Source: Mytilus edulis (lineage: Eukaryota; Mollusca; Bivalvia; Mytilida; Mytilidae). From it: DNA of 64,000 nucleotides. Shown here piece after piece: positions 36,231 through 47,819 of the stretch. Every line of letters begins with the position of its first letter. Position 1 is the stretch's first letter. The stretch lies in contig NC_092344.1 in the NCBI RefSeq assembly GCF_963676685.1, positions 86,396,749 through 86,460,748 on the forward strand, written 5' to 3'. Made by a program: the position numbers and the translations under genes. The notes under the pieces were generated by a model. The model worked only from the letters and a program-made list of their open reading frames with translations, was not told where the DNA came from and searched no databases.

Positions 36231-38329
36231 TCAATGAGAACAAAAACAAACAAATATTTAATAAAGAAGCACAAAAAGCATATATCAAATTTAACAACCA
36301 CATTCCTTGCTTAATTATATATGTATTTTAGATTAACCCATAAAGGATTGAAATATTTGAAGTTGAGTTTTGTTTTGTATATAGAGCACATAATTTGAAG
36401 TTTTATCGAACGGTATCGTCAAATGTGGCATATTCGTTTATCTCTGCAATTCTTTAGTCATGATGTAACAAAAACCGGATTGTCGACATTTGTCACATGA
36501 AAAAATTGAATGCTTAAGCACGCGCCAGGAGCACACACCATCAACCAACTCTGCCACTGTTTTGGTTTAAATAAAACATATTGTTAATTTTTGTTTGTTC
36601 CATACATGTATGTCTTCTAACTACTCATATCTAAAAAATAACTCATAATGTTAAAAGTCATGTTTTTAAATAAAAGATTAGTTGCACCATAATAAGGAAT
36701 TACAAAGTTGTTTGCTCTGGCAAAAATGTAAGTTATATTTGATAGATTGAAATTTTCGATGATTAGTCTATTTTTACTGAAATACGAGGAGACTGAGTAT
36801 AATGCAGTCAAATTTCAATTTGAAAAAATGAAATGGTCAAAAGTGTGGCATAAGAAATTTGTATTCATTAGAGTTTTCAATGTGTGAATAGAAATAAGAA
36901 ACTGAGGTATGAGTGCCAACGAAACCATGCTCAAACCAAGTCATATTGTATTAAAAGTGACTGACTTTGTATTTTTCAGGGAAATAATTTTACTACATAT
37001 AACTTATCCACGTCTGATTCAATATTCTATTTAGATTTGGTTTTTTTCCTGTTTATTTAGTTTCTCAACCGTATTTCAACAACAAGAAGTAAAAGTAAGA
37101 ACAACAGGTAATAAAAGAAATGGAAGAAAAAAATTGCAAAAGATGATTAAAGCCTTCTTAAATAAGCAAAAGAGGTTGTGGTAGAGTAACCTTTTGGATT
37201 TGGGTTTTTCTTTGTGTTTTTTTAGGGTTGTGTGATTAACAAATATATATATATATCCGTTGAATATAGTTATGGTCGTTAAAATATGACTCCCTTTTTC
37301 ATTCAAATGGTGGAAGGTCCCTTTCAGTTATGTCGTGTATATACAGGCGACGGGATCGTCTTTTTACCAAATTAACTGCGTGACTTCATATGATAAGATG
37401 ACAATTCGGAAACTAAAATACCCAGCTTCAAATAGAGCTGCTTATTCAGTTCAGTCACAGACCCGTGGGTGAGTTCTGGTGTTCTCAAGCTACAAAGAAC
37501 ACAAATTAACTCTTACATCCCTTAGGTCTATATTATATTAACCCATTTATCACTGCTTGTTCGTAATACACTGCACTGTCATGCTTCAGTGTGCTTGTTA
37601 TATCCTTTTGTGACAAAAATCAATATTCTGTTGTAATACTCTGTCTGATAGTATTGTTCAATTTGTTTCATAATAAACAACTAACCTTTGTTAGAAGATA
37701 AAAGAATCACTTTAAAAATGCATTCTATATAGTGCTTAAAAGTATCCGTGTTATATGCAATATATCGATACACCACGCATAGACATCATTATACATGATC
37801 AGTAGGTTTGCTTCCTTATTACAGAAAAAAATAGAAAGATATTGAAGGATGAGCAATCTTCTTTGATCAAGTGTTTCTGCACTGCCTACGACTCTCATTA
37901 TACAGGTTTAATTTTGCTCGGTCGATGTTGAGAGGAAGGTATACACATAAATAAGATGTGTTGAACAGGTTAACTTTTCAACGAAGCACATCCTCATTTG
38001 ACTTATACAAACATGGCAACGACCTGCAAATACATATATAGGATGCATATACCATATTTGCTGATTTCAAATACATTAACGTGTCGGTAGCCATCTAATA
38101 AGTTCCCCAACAAAGTAATAAGCATGTTTTCTTGAGTTTTCATGTTGTGCATGTTTTTAAATTGTGAGCTTTACTTTTACGACATATGATTAAGATAGAA
38201 ACGGGGGACCGTTCGGGAAGGGTTTTGCGTACATTAATATTGATTTTTTGATTGAGTTAAGTCTGCCAATTGATATTTTATCGTATGTTTTTCTATGTTG
38301 TGATGTTATGGTATTGTTTCAGAAAAAGG
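36231..38329. other. No feature identified
   Basis: AT-rich with a short (AT)n run near 37243-37256. No protein-like frame. Confidence 0.3.
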
Positions 38330-38660
38330 GAGAAGGTTTGGATCCATTAAAACGTTTAATCCCGCTGCAAATGTTTGCACCTGTCCTAAGTCAGGAATCT
38401 GATGTACAGTAGTTGTCGTTTGTTTATGTAATATATACGTGTTTCTCGTTTCTCGTTTTGTTTTTATGTTTGTCTATGTTTTATATACCATGCCGACTCT
38501 AAATAAAGCTTATTTATTTATTTTATTTACTTGTTGTTCGGTGTGAGCCAAGGCTCCGTGTTGAAGGCCGTACTTTAACCTATAATGGTTTACTTTTTTA
38601 AATTGTTATTTGGATGGAGAGTTGTCTCATTGGCACTCACACCACATCTGCCTTTATCTA
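38330..38660 (+). repeat. Penelope-family 3' UTR fragment
   Basis: 'ggtttggatccattaaaacg', 'cctgtcctaagtcaggaatc', GTTGTCGTTTGTTTATGTAA, GTTGAAGGCCGTACTTTAAC and 'agttgtctcattggcactca' follow the 24650-24985 order. Confidence 0.75.
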
Positions 38661-40084
38661 TAAAACAAGTTTAACCTCAAACACATGTTCTGCCTATATA
38701 ATTATAGTCACACTGCCTGGACCATGCGTTGTTTCTATTTGCATGTCTTTGTATGTTTGTCTATTTTTTATTGAGAAGTCGGTGTTTTGGGTCGTCTGTT
38801 GTACTGTCAAAAATATTTTTTGGGATAACTGATATCCATTTTGTGTATCATTGAGAGCAACCAAACAAAGAATGCATAAAAATCACAGACTCGTTTTTGG
38901 CGTGTTGACAGAAATGATAAACGATACTGAAAGACATAGAGCTTCATATTGTGACTCGCTATCAATATGCAGACAGATTGATAATCAGTACTTATTAGTA
39001 TCAAGGCAAATACAAAAAATTATTTAAAACATCAATGAATTCGTTATCTAACGGACATGATGTAGGTAAAATTTGATTTAACAGACATTGATATAGTCCA
39101 GAGAAAGGAATAAGGAAAAACCATGCACAACGGTGTGTCTTTTATCTTTCAGACAAGTTAACATGTTTCATCCTAGGGTTCTTTAATTTTTCGAGATCAT
39201 GGGACTTTCCCTGCACGGGACATCGGATTGAACTTCCAATTTTCGACCGGCCATGATAATGTTCTAAACAGTAATTTACTAGTACTAGGGTGAGATGAAT
39301 AAGTATCTATGGAGTCTAGACAAGTCAACAAGATCCTACAAAAAGGCAAACATATAATAAATAAGAACACATTGCTGTTTACGCTCAGGTATACACAGCC
39401 ATTTGAAGTCTTATTTTAGAAGCATATGATAAAACTATAACGTAGCTTTGCATGTATCAATTTCATGTTTGCTTCAAACGCTTCTTATTTTGAAACATTC
39501 AGATAAAAAAGTATTCCCTAGTTCTCAGATCATGAATTTTAATAGGAAATAACTGAATTTCAACAACTCAACTCAGTGGTCATTTAGTAAGATCTTGTCT
39601 GCTCGTTCTCTACAAATACTATCGATATTTCAGAAGTATTTATCCACTTATCCTTGATAACATGAATAAACAACATATTGTCTAATTATCGACATTTTCT
39701 TCTATACACTAAAAATTAAAGCCCGATCACGTTTTTTCCCGAAACTTTATCGCGTGTATTCTAGTTCCATTGATTGCTTCTGTCAGTTAGATAAATCCAA
39801 TTTGCTGCCATATTGCGAAGCCCCATAATTTAATAGAAGTTTGATTTATTGTACTTTTTGCACACACAGTGATGTTAATCTCAATAATTGTCTACTTTTA
39901 ACGAAATTGGTTGGATTTTTCGTGTAAATATTGATACTTGTGTCCAATAAGTAAAGAAGTTACAAAGGAAGATTTTCTTTAAATTTGATCAACGCGACCT
40001 AATCACTCTATAAGTAAAAGGTAGGAGAATTGAAGCGACTAAAATGGGGGCACAGAACTGATTTAAAGTATGTTGATACAATTC
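38661..40084. other. No feature identified
   Basis: AT-rich; no recognised gene or repeat. Confidence 0.3.
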
Positions 40085-40541
40085 CATATAGAATGAAATT
40101 CAAAACAGTGTGGCTGTGGCCATTGATTGACACATTAAATTCATCCATTGACTGGGACAATTTACGTGAACGTTTGTCTGTAACGACCACTGTTCACGAC
40201 GTACCTACGATAGACATTTAAACTGTGGGGTTACCAAAGGTTTCTTAACGCCTTTAATTATAAAATAATTCGAAAAAATAATCAGGAATAACCTTTATGT
40301 TTTGATTTATATAATTGATATAAATCAAAACATCGTGTTATTTCTGATTATTTTTTTCGAATTACTTTATTAAGGTGTTGAGAACCTTTGGTGACCCCAT
40401 AGTTAAAGTGTCTTTAAAAAGTACACAGTGAGCAATGGTCGTTACATACAAACGTTCACCTAAATTGTCCCAGTCAATGGATGAATTTAATGTGTCAATC
40501 AATGGCCACAGCCACACTGTTTTGAATTTCATTCTATATAG
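40085..40541. repeat. ~457-bp imperfect palindrome (foldback element)
   Basis: A left arm (40085-40312) and right arm (40318-40541) are reverse complements with scattered mismatches and small indels. They are separated by the 5-base loop AATTG. Landmarks are TGTTTTGATTTATAT facing ATATAAATCAAAACA at the centre, 'accaaaggtttc' facing 'gaacctttggt', and TTTACGTGAACGTTTG facing 'caaacgttcacctaaa'. At the ends, 'tatagaatgaaattcaaaac' faces 'gttttgaatttcattctata'. Arm divergence shows it is not a simple assembly fold-back. A single-strand copy would form a long hairpin. Confidence 0.88.
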
Positions 40542-40574
40542 TCCTTTTAAATTTGAAAAAATAAAAAAATGAGT

Positions 40575-40815
40575 AGATGAATGATTTTTTAATTAGTTGT
40601 TATAGGCTTTGAACTAACTGTCAGTAACTACGAGAACTCTCAGATCTGTACCTAGTGACTTTTTGTTGTTGGGATGTATTAGTACTCGTCCACGTCTACT
40701 CTGTATTTTTGTTGGATGTATTTCACCAGATGAGCTAAGCCTTTTTTAACTGATTTTCATAGTTTGTTCTAATGTTGTACTGTTACAACACTGTTCCAAG
40801 TTAAGGAGAGGGTTG
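40575..40815 (+). repeat. Penelope-family 3' UTR fragment (5' half)
   Basis: 'taggctttgaactaactgtc', CTTTTTGTTGTTGGGATGTA, 'gatgagctaagcctttttt' and 'gttctaatgttgtactgtta' match 24432-24660. It stops just where the 'ggttggga' block begins. Confidence 0.75.
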
Positions 40816-41669
40816 GTGCCTTTAAACGAGTTTCATAGGTAATTTCGCTGATTAAACCAATAGTGTATTCATGTGTTTTAAAATTTAATTAGTTGACTAG
40901 CATTACAATAGATGCGTATAAAATAAAGAATTCTGTTCAAAACTTTTAGTATTTTGATTTTAATAATGTGACCAAATGATGTCATTTCTGAGGTCATTTC
41001 GTAACTAATAAAACCAACTTGACCTCATTATGCTACATTAATAATATTTAACGTGTTTGAAGCAAATTGAGCACAAAAGTAATGCATTTGAGGTACTCTG
41101 ACAGTTTCGTCTGACCAAGTTACTTAGTAATAGAAACCAATTGTTCCTCTGAGAAAACAAGAAAAAGTCAATATATCTTATTACTTTAAATATTCGATAT
41201 AATTCTACTAATGGGTATAGTTAATATCCTTTACAAATAACCAGGGTTTTATTCTCACTTGCAACTCTGTTCTCTATCACGTAAAATTGTATTTGATCTT
41301 TGGCTTGCTCACAACAATTTATGAGTCAATAGAACCTATGGGAGGCCTGGTTGAATTTGTGATGAATGTAGTTAATTGTTGATACACGAATAGCTTGTAT
41401 AAGTTCTTTCCGACATTACTGTCATTAGTTACATGTGCATATTCAACACGTTTTGCTACAAACTTAAAGTCCTTATGAATACCAATATTTCATTTTGATT
41501 TCTGAAATTACTAAAAAGAAAATCTAAAGATTAATGTTCTATGCTTGAACTCAATTTTATTCCTTAAATATATATGATTTTGTGCAATAATAATTTCCTA
41601 TATTATTATTTTGTAATCATTGGAACGATAAACAATTCCTATAACCTGGGAAACTGATTCAACAGTTCA
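40816..41669. other. No feature identified
   Basis: AT-rich spacer between two Penelope fragments of opposite orientation. Confidence 0.3.
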
Positions 41670-42005
41670 ACATAAGAACAAACTATAAAAAATAGTTGAA
41701 AAGGGCTTAACTCAAAAAACCAATACAAAGCAGAAAAAATTTAATGATGAAAAATACAGACCGGACGTAGCAGGATAACTTTACAGCACACAACAATAAG
41801 ACACTAAGTAAATATCTTAGAGTACTCGCAGTTACTGATAGCAAGTTCAAAGCCAAAAAACAACTGAAAAAAGTCATGTATATAAGACTAAAATATCAAT
41901 CAGTACACATCCAGCATTCAATAGATTTAATATATAAACGTCATTAACAGTCGGAGAAAAACTCGACCTTGTTTAATGTCAAAATATAGGTGTCGACAGA
42001 TCGTT
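41670..42005 (-). repeat. Penelope-family 3' UTR fragment, reversed
   Basis: 'aaaagggcttaactc', 'agtactcgcagttactgat', 'caaagccaaaaaac', and 'gtacacatccagcattcaat' are the reverse complement of 24350-24600 in order. Confidence 0.7.
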
Positions 42006-42914
42006 TTACCGTGAATGTGCATATATGTACAACAATAATATTCTATACAAGTAGTATGGTATTAATTTATTGATTACAAATTAATATTTATATCAATAAA
42101 ACATATTCAAGGATCTAATTACAGTGTTGAATTGGTTACCATATAGAGTAAGATTATATGAATATCAGAAGGTTTTTTACTTTAAGCTTTTTTTTTGCAT
42201 TATATTGACCTCCTTGATGTGGTTTTATTTAGTGTTATTTTACTTGTATACCTTTATTTTCTTATCCATTTCATCGGTTTCATACAGTCAAGTGTTATTT
42301 GAATTATTTTTCTGACTTTCAGTTATAATGCGTTCTTTTTTTATAAGTTTGATGAATTCATTGATCAAGATAAAATGGAGTCGATTTGGTGCCTATTAAA
42401 ATGACAACGCGCCTGTCATTAATAATTAACTTCGTTATTGTTGATCTTCAGTCGCAGCACATTATTTTTATTTGTATACGGAATTTACTGTGATAACAGA
42501 AATTTTGATAGTGACTGTCTAATTCATAAATATTTTCGATGTTCAAATGGAAAAGATGGTAATACTATATTGTGTCTATACCGTCCTATTACAAGAACCT
42601 TCTGCAAACTTTACAAAATCGAAAGCGATTGAATAATGCTTTTGTTACTATTCAAATAGTACAATGATACAAGATGATGTTTTTTTTTCTCAAGCAGTTT
42701 ATGATGTCTTTACACTAAATGGGTTGGATGTGTACTGATTGATATTTGATACTGCTTGGTGTCTAGTAAATATGATTTATTAATAAGATTGGCTTTGAAA
42801 AAGCATTCAATAACTGCAACCTGTCTTAAGTTTTTAAGTTATATTTGCGCCTCGTGCCAATTTTGGTTGGTCAGGCCAAATCCAAATTTGTTTTACCGGT
42901 TTTTTTCTTGTGTT
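42006..42914. other. Mostly unassigned; small Penelope scrap
   Basis: 42690-42735 repeats 'atgatgtctttacactaaat' and 'ggatgtgtactgattga' from the Penelope 3' region (24367-24420). The remainder shows nothing recognisable. Confidence 0.45.
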
Positions 42915-42922
42915 TTGAGTAT

Positions 42923-43637
42923 CGGTGCATTACGTTTGCGCGCATTACCATTACATTTGCGCGCAAAAATCATTACGTTTGCGCGCAGCTTTTGATTACA
43001 ATTGCGCGCATTTTTTTGACAGGTAAACTCAGGTAAATACAGGTAATAACACTTATTTATTTATAATTTGTTCAATTATTTATAAGTATAAGTACTCAAT
43101 CCTGTTAGTCATAGTCCCCTGCTCACCAACGATGAGATGGAAGTGGGATTTCGAGCAAGATAAGTCCGTTTTATTATGCACAAGCACTAAATCCTAGAAA
43201 TATATACATATGAAAATGTTAAAATGTTAAAACATAGCTGTTATCTTTAATAAAGTTAAAAGTATTGATAAATTCATTACTTTACATGTCGGTACGTGCC
43301 GAAACTCCATGTTTGTACCTTGGTGAAACTTCACAAACTAATTTGAATTATTTACTAATTTTAAAAACGAACACTATAAGTTGAAACATCATCATCCTGA
43401 AATATTCACAATGAACAATATATAACTTGACTTAGGAAATGTTTTCAAAATTAATAATTGATAGTCATATTTATTATGAAAATAAAAATAATATTTAGTC
43501 AATTACAATTTGATTTAATTCTTATTTATATTTTTACCTGAGTTTACCTGTAAAATGAGTGCGCGCAAATGTAATCAAAAGCTGCGCGCAAACGTAAAAC
43601 ATTTTAATCCCCAAATGCGCGCAAACGTAGTGTGCCC
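42923..43637. mobile_element. 715-bp non-autonomous DNA transposon (hAT-like) with GCGCGCA subterminal repeats
   Basis: An 8-bp direct repeat TTGAGTAT flanks it (42915-42922 and 43638-43645). The ends are inverted repeats about 120 bp long. The left end has four copies of a ~25-30-bp unit built on 'attacgtttgcgcgca'. The right end has three in opposite orientation. Both then run into ACAGGTAAACTCAGGTAAA (left) or its reverse (right). The interior has no transposase. An 8-bp target duplication is typical of hAT (also P) elements, but the outer ends (CGGTGC and GGGCAC) are not the classic hAT start, so the superfamily is tentative. Confidence 0.8.
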
Positions 43638-43910
43638 TTGAGTATACACCACTGTCCAAGGTCATATCAATTACAGGTAAATGACGAAAAATATGTTTAC
43701 AATATGCCCTTTAATGAGCTTGTAAATGTGATATGATGTAAAATGAAATAGTGGCAGATTAGTAGTCTCATATTTTGTGTTTGGAAAGAAATTCCAATAA
43801 ATAGTTTCTTTTTAATTCTTAGTGCAAGAATGTCAAGAATGACACTCCAACTGTATGTTATATATCATTGTTATACCATATTGAATCTAAGTTGGTAACA
43901 AGAATAGAAA

Positions 43911-44199
43911 CTATATATTTAATGCACTAATCTTAAATACTAGATTCAGTAAATCAATGAATCTATAAAGAATAATATTTGTTATAAGTTTTGGTACAAA
44001 TCTCGTCGAGTAGTCTAAAGAACAATTGACACTTATAAATAATAATCTGTTCTGCTCAAGATTTTCCAAGTCTGGTATGATCATAAAGTTCAAACATTTT
44101 TTGCTGTAGTAGGATCCAACTTCCTTAGTAGATATGTAACGGAACTTCCTTCCAGCCACCGTGTTAGATTTGTTAAGAAATTCACCTCCGACATTCTTA
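43911..44199 (-). CDS. Weak candidate exon, product unknown
   Basis: An open minus-strand frame reads through RKFRYISTKEVGSYYSKKC, then MIIPDLENLEQNRLLFIS and ends at a stop near 43911. The mixture of residues looks more protein-like than most frames here. Its upstream part abuts the TTA-flanked element at 44200-44452. I do not recognise the family and no splice partner was established. It may be a chance frame. Confidence 0.2.
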
Positions 44200-44452
44200 G
44201 GGACGACATCAAAAGTTCAATGTAGGATAAAAAAAAACTTACTTCACATAGTTTTTTCACTGACCCCCCCCCCCCCCCCCTCTTAACTTAATTTGGGAAA
44301 AATTGATTTACCAATAGGGATATATGTATAAATCGATTTTAGATATACAAAACTTGCAGAATTTTACCACCTCCTTCCCCCCCCCCCCCCCCCCACCCCC
44401 AAACTATTTGATTTAAGTTTTTAATCCTACATCGATCTTTTGATGTCGTCCC
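44200..44452. mobile_element. 253-bp MITE with TTA target duplication and two poly-C tracts
   Basis: TTA (44197-44199) and TTA (44453-44455) flank inverted ends of about 35-40 bp. GGGACGACATCAAAAG on the left faces CTTTTGATGTCGTCCC on the right, continuing into ATGTAGGAT and its complement ATCCTACAT. A 3-bp TTA duplication suits PIF/Harbinger elements. The interior has C-runs at 44264-44280 (17 C) and 44377-44394 (18 C) but no gene. Confidence 0.82.
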
Positions 44453-44944
44453 TTACGACACACTTATATTTTTTTGTGGGGAAGCATTTATAAATTTTGT
44501 CAATGGACATTTCATATCATTTAATATATACTTGGATGAATGTTTGTGGTCTCATTGTGATATAAAGAAAAGAATGTCCGACAACAAAAAGTTCAAGACT
44601 GGCACATGCACAAATAAAAAAAGAAACCAGATTAGAAAACGGTGAATTTGGAGTCTCTTTTAGTAAGAACAATTTATCATTTTACTGGTATTAGCCACCA
44701 AGCACATACTTAACTCGATTTGTTAGGCAATTATTTGGTCGAACATTATATACATATACACAGTGTAAAAGAATTAATAGTGATAGATAACAGGGAGACA
44801 GCTTACATTATAACTCAATATAGATCTATGTATTTGGTTCTTATTTCTGTTGTGTATTTTCAGACAGGGAATATCATATTTTGATGGTCACTGACTTGGG
44901 TGAAACTAATTTTTATCAATTATGCAAATGATTGTCTTTTTTAT
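44453..44944. other. No feature identified
   Basis: AT-rich spacer between two small DNA elements. Confidence 0.3.
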
Positions 44945-45060
44945 GTGGCGGATCCAGAAATTTTTATAAAGAGGGGGACTGTCTGTCGAGAGGGGACCCG
45001 CTCCAGTCATGCTTCAGTGGTTCCATATGTAATCAACAATTTCCCTCCAAAATTCAACCT
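44945..45060 (+). repeat. Second copy of the GTGGCGGATCCAG element
   Basis: GTGGCGGATCCAG, a G-rich block, then AGTCATGCTTCAGTGGTTCC and 'atatgtaatcaac' match 7540-7640. The right-hand GGATCCACC end is degraded or lost. Confidence 0.7.
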
Positions 45061-47448
45061 TAGTATTTAAAGGCAATACAAAATCTTATTAAGGGGCGAT
45101 CGTCCGAATTTTCTAAATGAACGTTGAAAATACAACAAACTTAATTTTTTTATTATTTCCCGCATTATGCCAGTCTGTAATAAACATTTTTATCTAGTTA
45201 CTGACAAAGAATAAATCTCAAACTTGTACTAGAGGCCGTTTTGAATGTGCTTTTGTATGTGTACACTTTGAGATCAAACAGCAATAAACAAGCTGATTCT
45301 TACAATGAGTTTTACAATGAGCCTGTAGAAAATTTTGTGTCAAGAATAAATATACCATTTCCATTTGTTTAAAACGCCAAGTGTTGTACCTTGTTGCTAG
45401 CGTCACTCTTGTGAAACAGAAGATTGCCACAGACCTTCCGGGAAAACTATCAACAACAAAAGCAGTTTTTTTGGTGTGTGGATTTATGTCTAGTGATTTT
45501 GCATCTTAGAAAATATATATCCTATTGATTTGAAAAAAATGAATAATACGTATACAATATTAACATAACAAACAACATATTACGCAATTTTATTTGCACA
45601 AACTTGTTATGATGCATTTCTTTGGCAGTTGTTTGCAATAAAAATTATAAAGTCATTACATGAGTTTTAAATGGTATCAAAATACAATGTTTAATACTGC
45701 CATGACAGACTACATCACTATTAAACAGCTTACATAAACGAGGTTTTTATTTTGTAAACCTATTAAAATCCTTGAGACATTGTTCAGATACTGGAATTAT
45801 TCTTATGCCATGCGGAATTAAATTGACATTGTAAAGAGTTTTTGTTTATGGACAGAGCTAAATTTATTTGAATGCATGATATACTCCAAAACAACTTCAA
45901 GTGCATACAAAAGTTGCAGATTCGACTTTTCTAAAACAAAAAACGGCAGCTCATGATTTTTAGCAAAAGTCATAATTTTTTTTATATCTTTAACGTCATG
46001 AGGATTTTTATTTAAGTTTTTGTAACAATCTCTTGAGAGAAAAAAACCTGCGTACATTTCTGTAAGCCAATGTATAGCTCAGTTTAGCTCCTTACTAATT
46101 GCACTGAGTATCAAAAGAGCTACACTGTTTTTTTCAATGACTCTTAATGAATTCTAGAATGTATAGAGATGTGGTATACATGTCAAGAGACTGCAAATAA
46201 ACGCCAAAAAAACTGAAAAAATTTAACTACAGTATTCTCAAGAAACAAGTGTCTACATATATTATGTACATACAAGTATGTGAAACATTTCACTGTTATT
46301 AACGACGATGATCTTCCATGTACAAAGAATGATAACCACAGTATAAACACATGCAAGTATGGCGTGAGTTTGTCAAGTTAAAGACGATTCTCTTTCTCTT
46401 ATGATTGTTACATAAATAAAAAGGTAATTGCAATTGGTAAAATCTATTCAGTTATGAATATTTGAGTTAAAAAAAAATATTATTTTATATTTACTCCCTC
46501 ACTGAAAACTCTGCTTCCTTGCTAGACTTTGGCTATACTTTTTGATACTTTTTGGATTATAATCTCTTCATTTTTTAATAAGATTTGGATTTTCAAATAT
46601 TTTGCTCTCGAGAATCACTGAAGAAACATTTCTTGTAAAAATGCGCATCCATTTCAGAAACATTGCCATTTGGTAATGTTATATGAACAAATAGCATTGT
46701 CATTTTCAAAAAATAACATTTGGCAAAAATATAACTGATGAAAACATTAGTTGAATTTGCTTGTGATGAAGTAATAATGAATATTTGCAGACAATCGTTT
46801 ATACATATATTTTATCAATAAGAACTGCAGATGTGAACCTAAGATTTATAAAATTATACCTCTGACCAATGTTTTCAAATTTATAATCACTTGCTTTGTC
46901 AGTTTAACAGTAATTCTGTTTACTAGTTGAATTACGAGCACATGCAGTTTGTTTCATAATACGGCCATCCTGTTGGTCGTTATGGAGATGTATTTGACAT
47001 TTTCGACTTATGGTGTGGATTAATCCCAGCACATATTTGACTTATACAAAAATGAACTTTTCCATTACGATACTCTTTTTTTATTTAACCTGGACCAGAG
47101 TACCAGTCTGACCTCGATTACCATCAACTATTACCACAGTTTAGCGATACAGAAACATTTCAGCCTCTAGTTTATTTGTATGTGTTTATACGTTGTCTCT
47201 CTCGTCTAAGTTTGTTAGTTTTTGGTTTTTTTTCAAAACAATTACATCATTCAAATTTTTCTTCGTTATTCCTGTCATCATAGTATATAAATAAAACACT
47301 ATCATATGTAGATAATGCATTTGTAATTATTTCCACCTGAATATGTGTATTCACCTATATATGGAAGGGCATTTCCCTATCTGATAAATGTTTAAATGAT
47401 AGAGAAGTATTTAATCCTGTGACTGAAATATATAGAGGTTAAACATTT
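45061..47448. other. Mostly unassigned AT-rich DNA
   Basis: Apart from the weak candidate exon at 45818-46057 (-) I see no gene. A minus-strand segment at 45370-45450 reads NLLFHKSDASNKVQHLAF then a stop; I could not link it to anything. Confidence 0.25.
45818..46057 (-). CDS. Weak candidate terminal exon, product unknown
   Basis: The minus-strand frame of 79 codons contains NPHDVKDIKKIMTFAKNHEL, PFFVLEKSNLQLLYALEVVL and EYIMHSNKF, balanced like real protein. 'ggcttacag' just upstream could be a splice acceptor. A minus-strand AATAAA lies about 67 bases after the stop (45746-45751). I do not recognise the product. No upstream exon was found, and the pyrimidine tract is poor. Confidence 0.3.
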   Translation of the reverse strand: MYAGFFLSRDCYKNLNKNPHDVKDIKKIMTFAKNHELPFFVLEKSNLQLLYALEVVLEYIMHSNKFSSVHKQKLFTMSI

Positions 47449-47474
47449 AAAAAAAAAAAAAAAAAAAAAAAAAA
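47449..47474. repeat. 26-base poly-A tract
   Basis: Uninterrupted A-run, about 350 bp upstream of the first exon of the four-exon gene. It may be an old retroelement tail, but nothing upstream identifies a parent. Confidence 0.8.
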
Positions 47475-47819
47475 CTTTTTGAAATTTACAGACTTCTTTC
47501 GGTTTTTTTTTTCTTTTTTTCAATTCGGAAAAGGGACAAGAATATACTTCTGTTTAAATTTAAATCTCGATTTACGTATGTTAAAATTGATTATGACCAA
47601 TACTCAATATAACCCCTGAGTTCCTCAGATAAGAGATAACAATTTGTCGGGTTGGTCCACAACGCAAACATGCCTTTATCAACACAAACAGTACATTTTG
47701 AAATACCAATTTTGAAATATTTTTTTTTTTTAATTTAAGAGTGAAAACATGGACATCAGTACTTTTTAGTTTGAAATACTGTTAATCAATTAGCATCTGT
47801 TTATTACGGTTTGTTTATA

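Noticed and set aside
40008..40221. Frames of 60-63 codons on both strands
   Set aside because: They are created by the palindrome arm and mirror each other.
42756..43036. Two overlapping + frames of 79 and 63 codons
   Set aside because: The Arg/Ile/Thr-rich protein is only translation of the GCGCGCA terminal repeats of a transposon.
44264..44394. Assembly artefact at poly-C tracts
   Set aside because: They lie inside an element with clean inverted ends and a TTA duplication; the run lengths may still be inexact.
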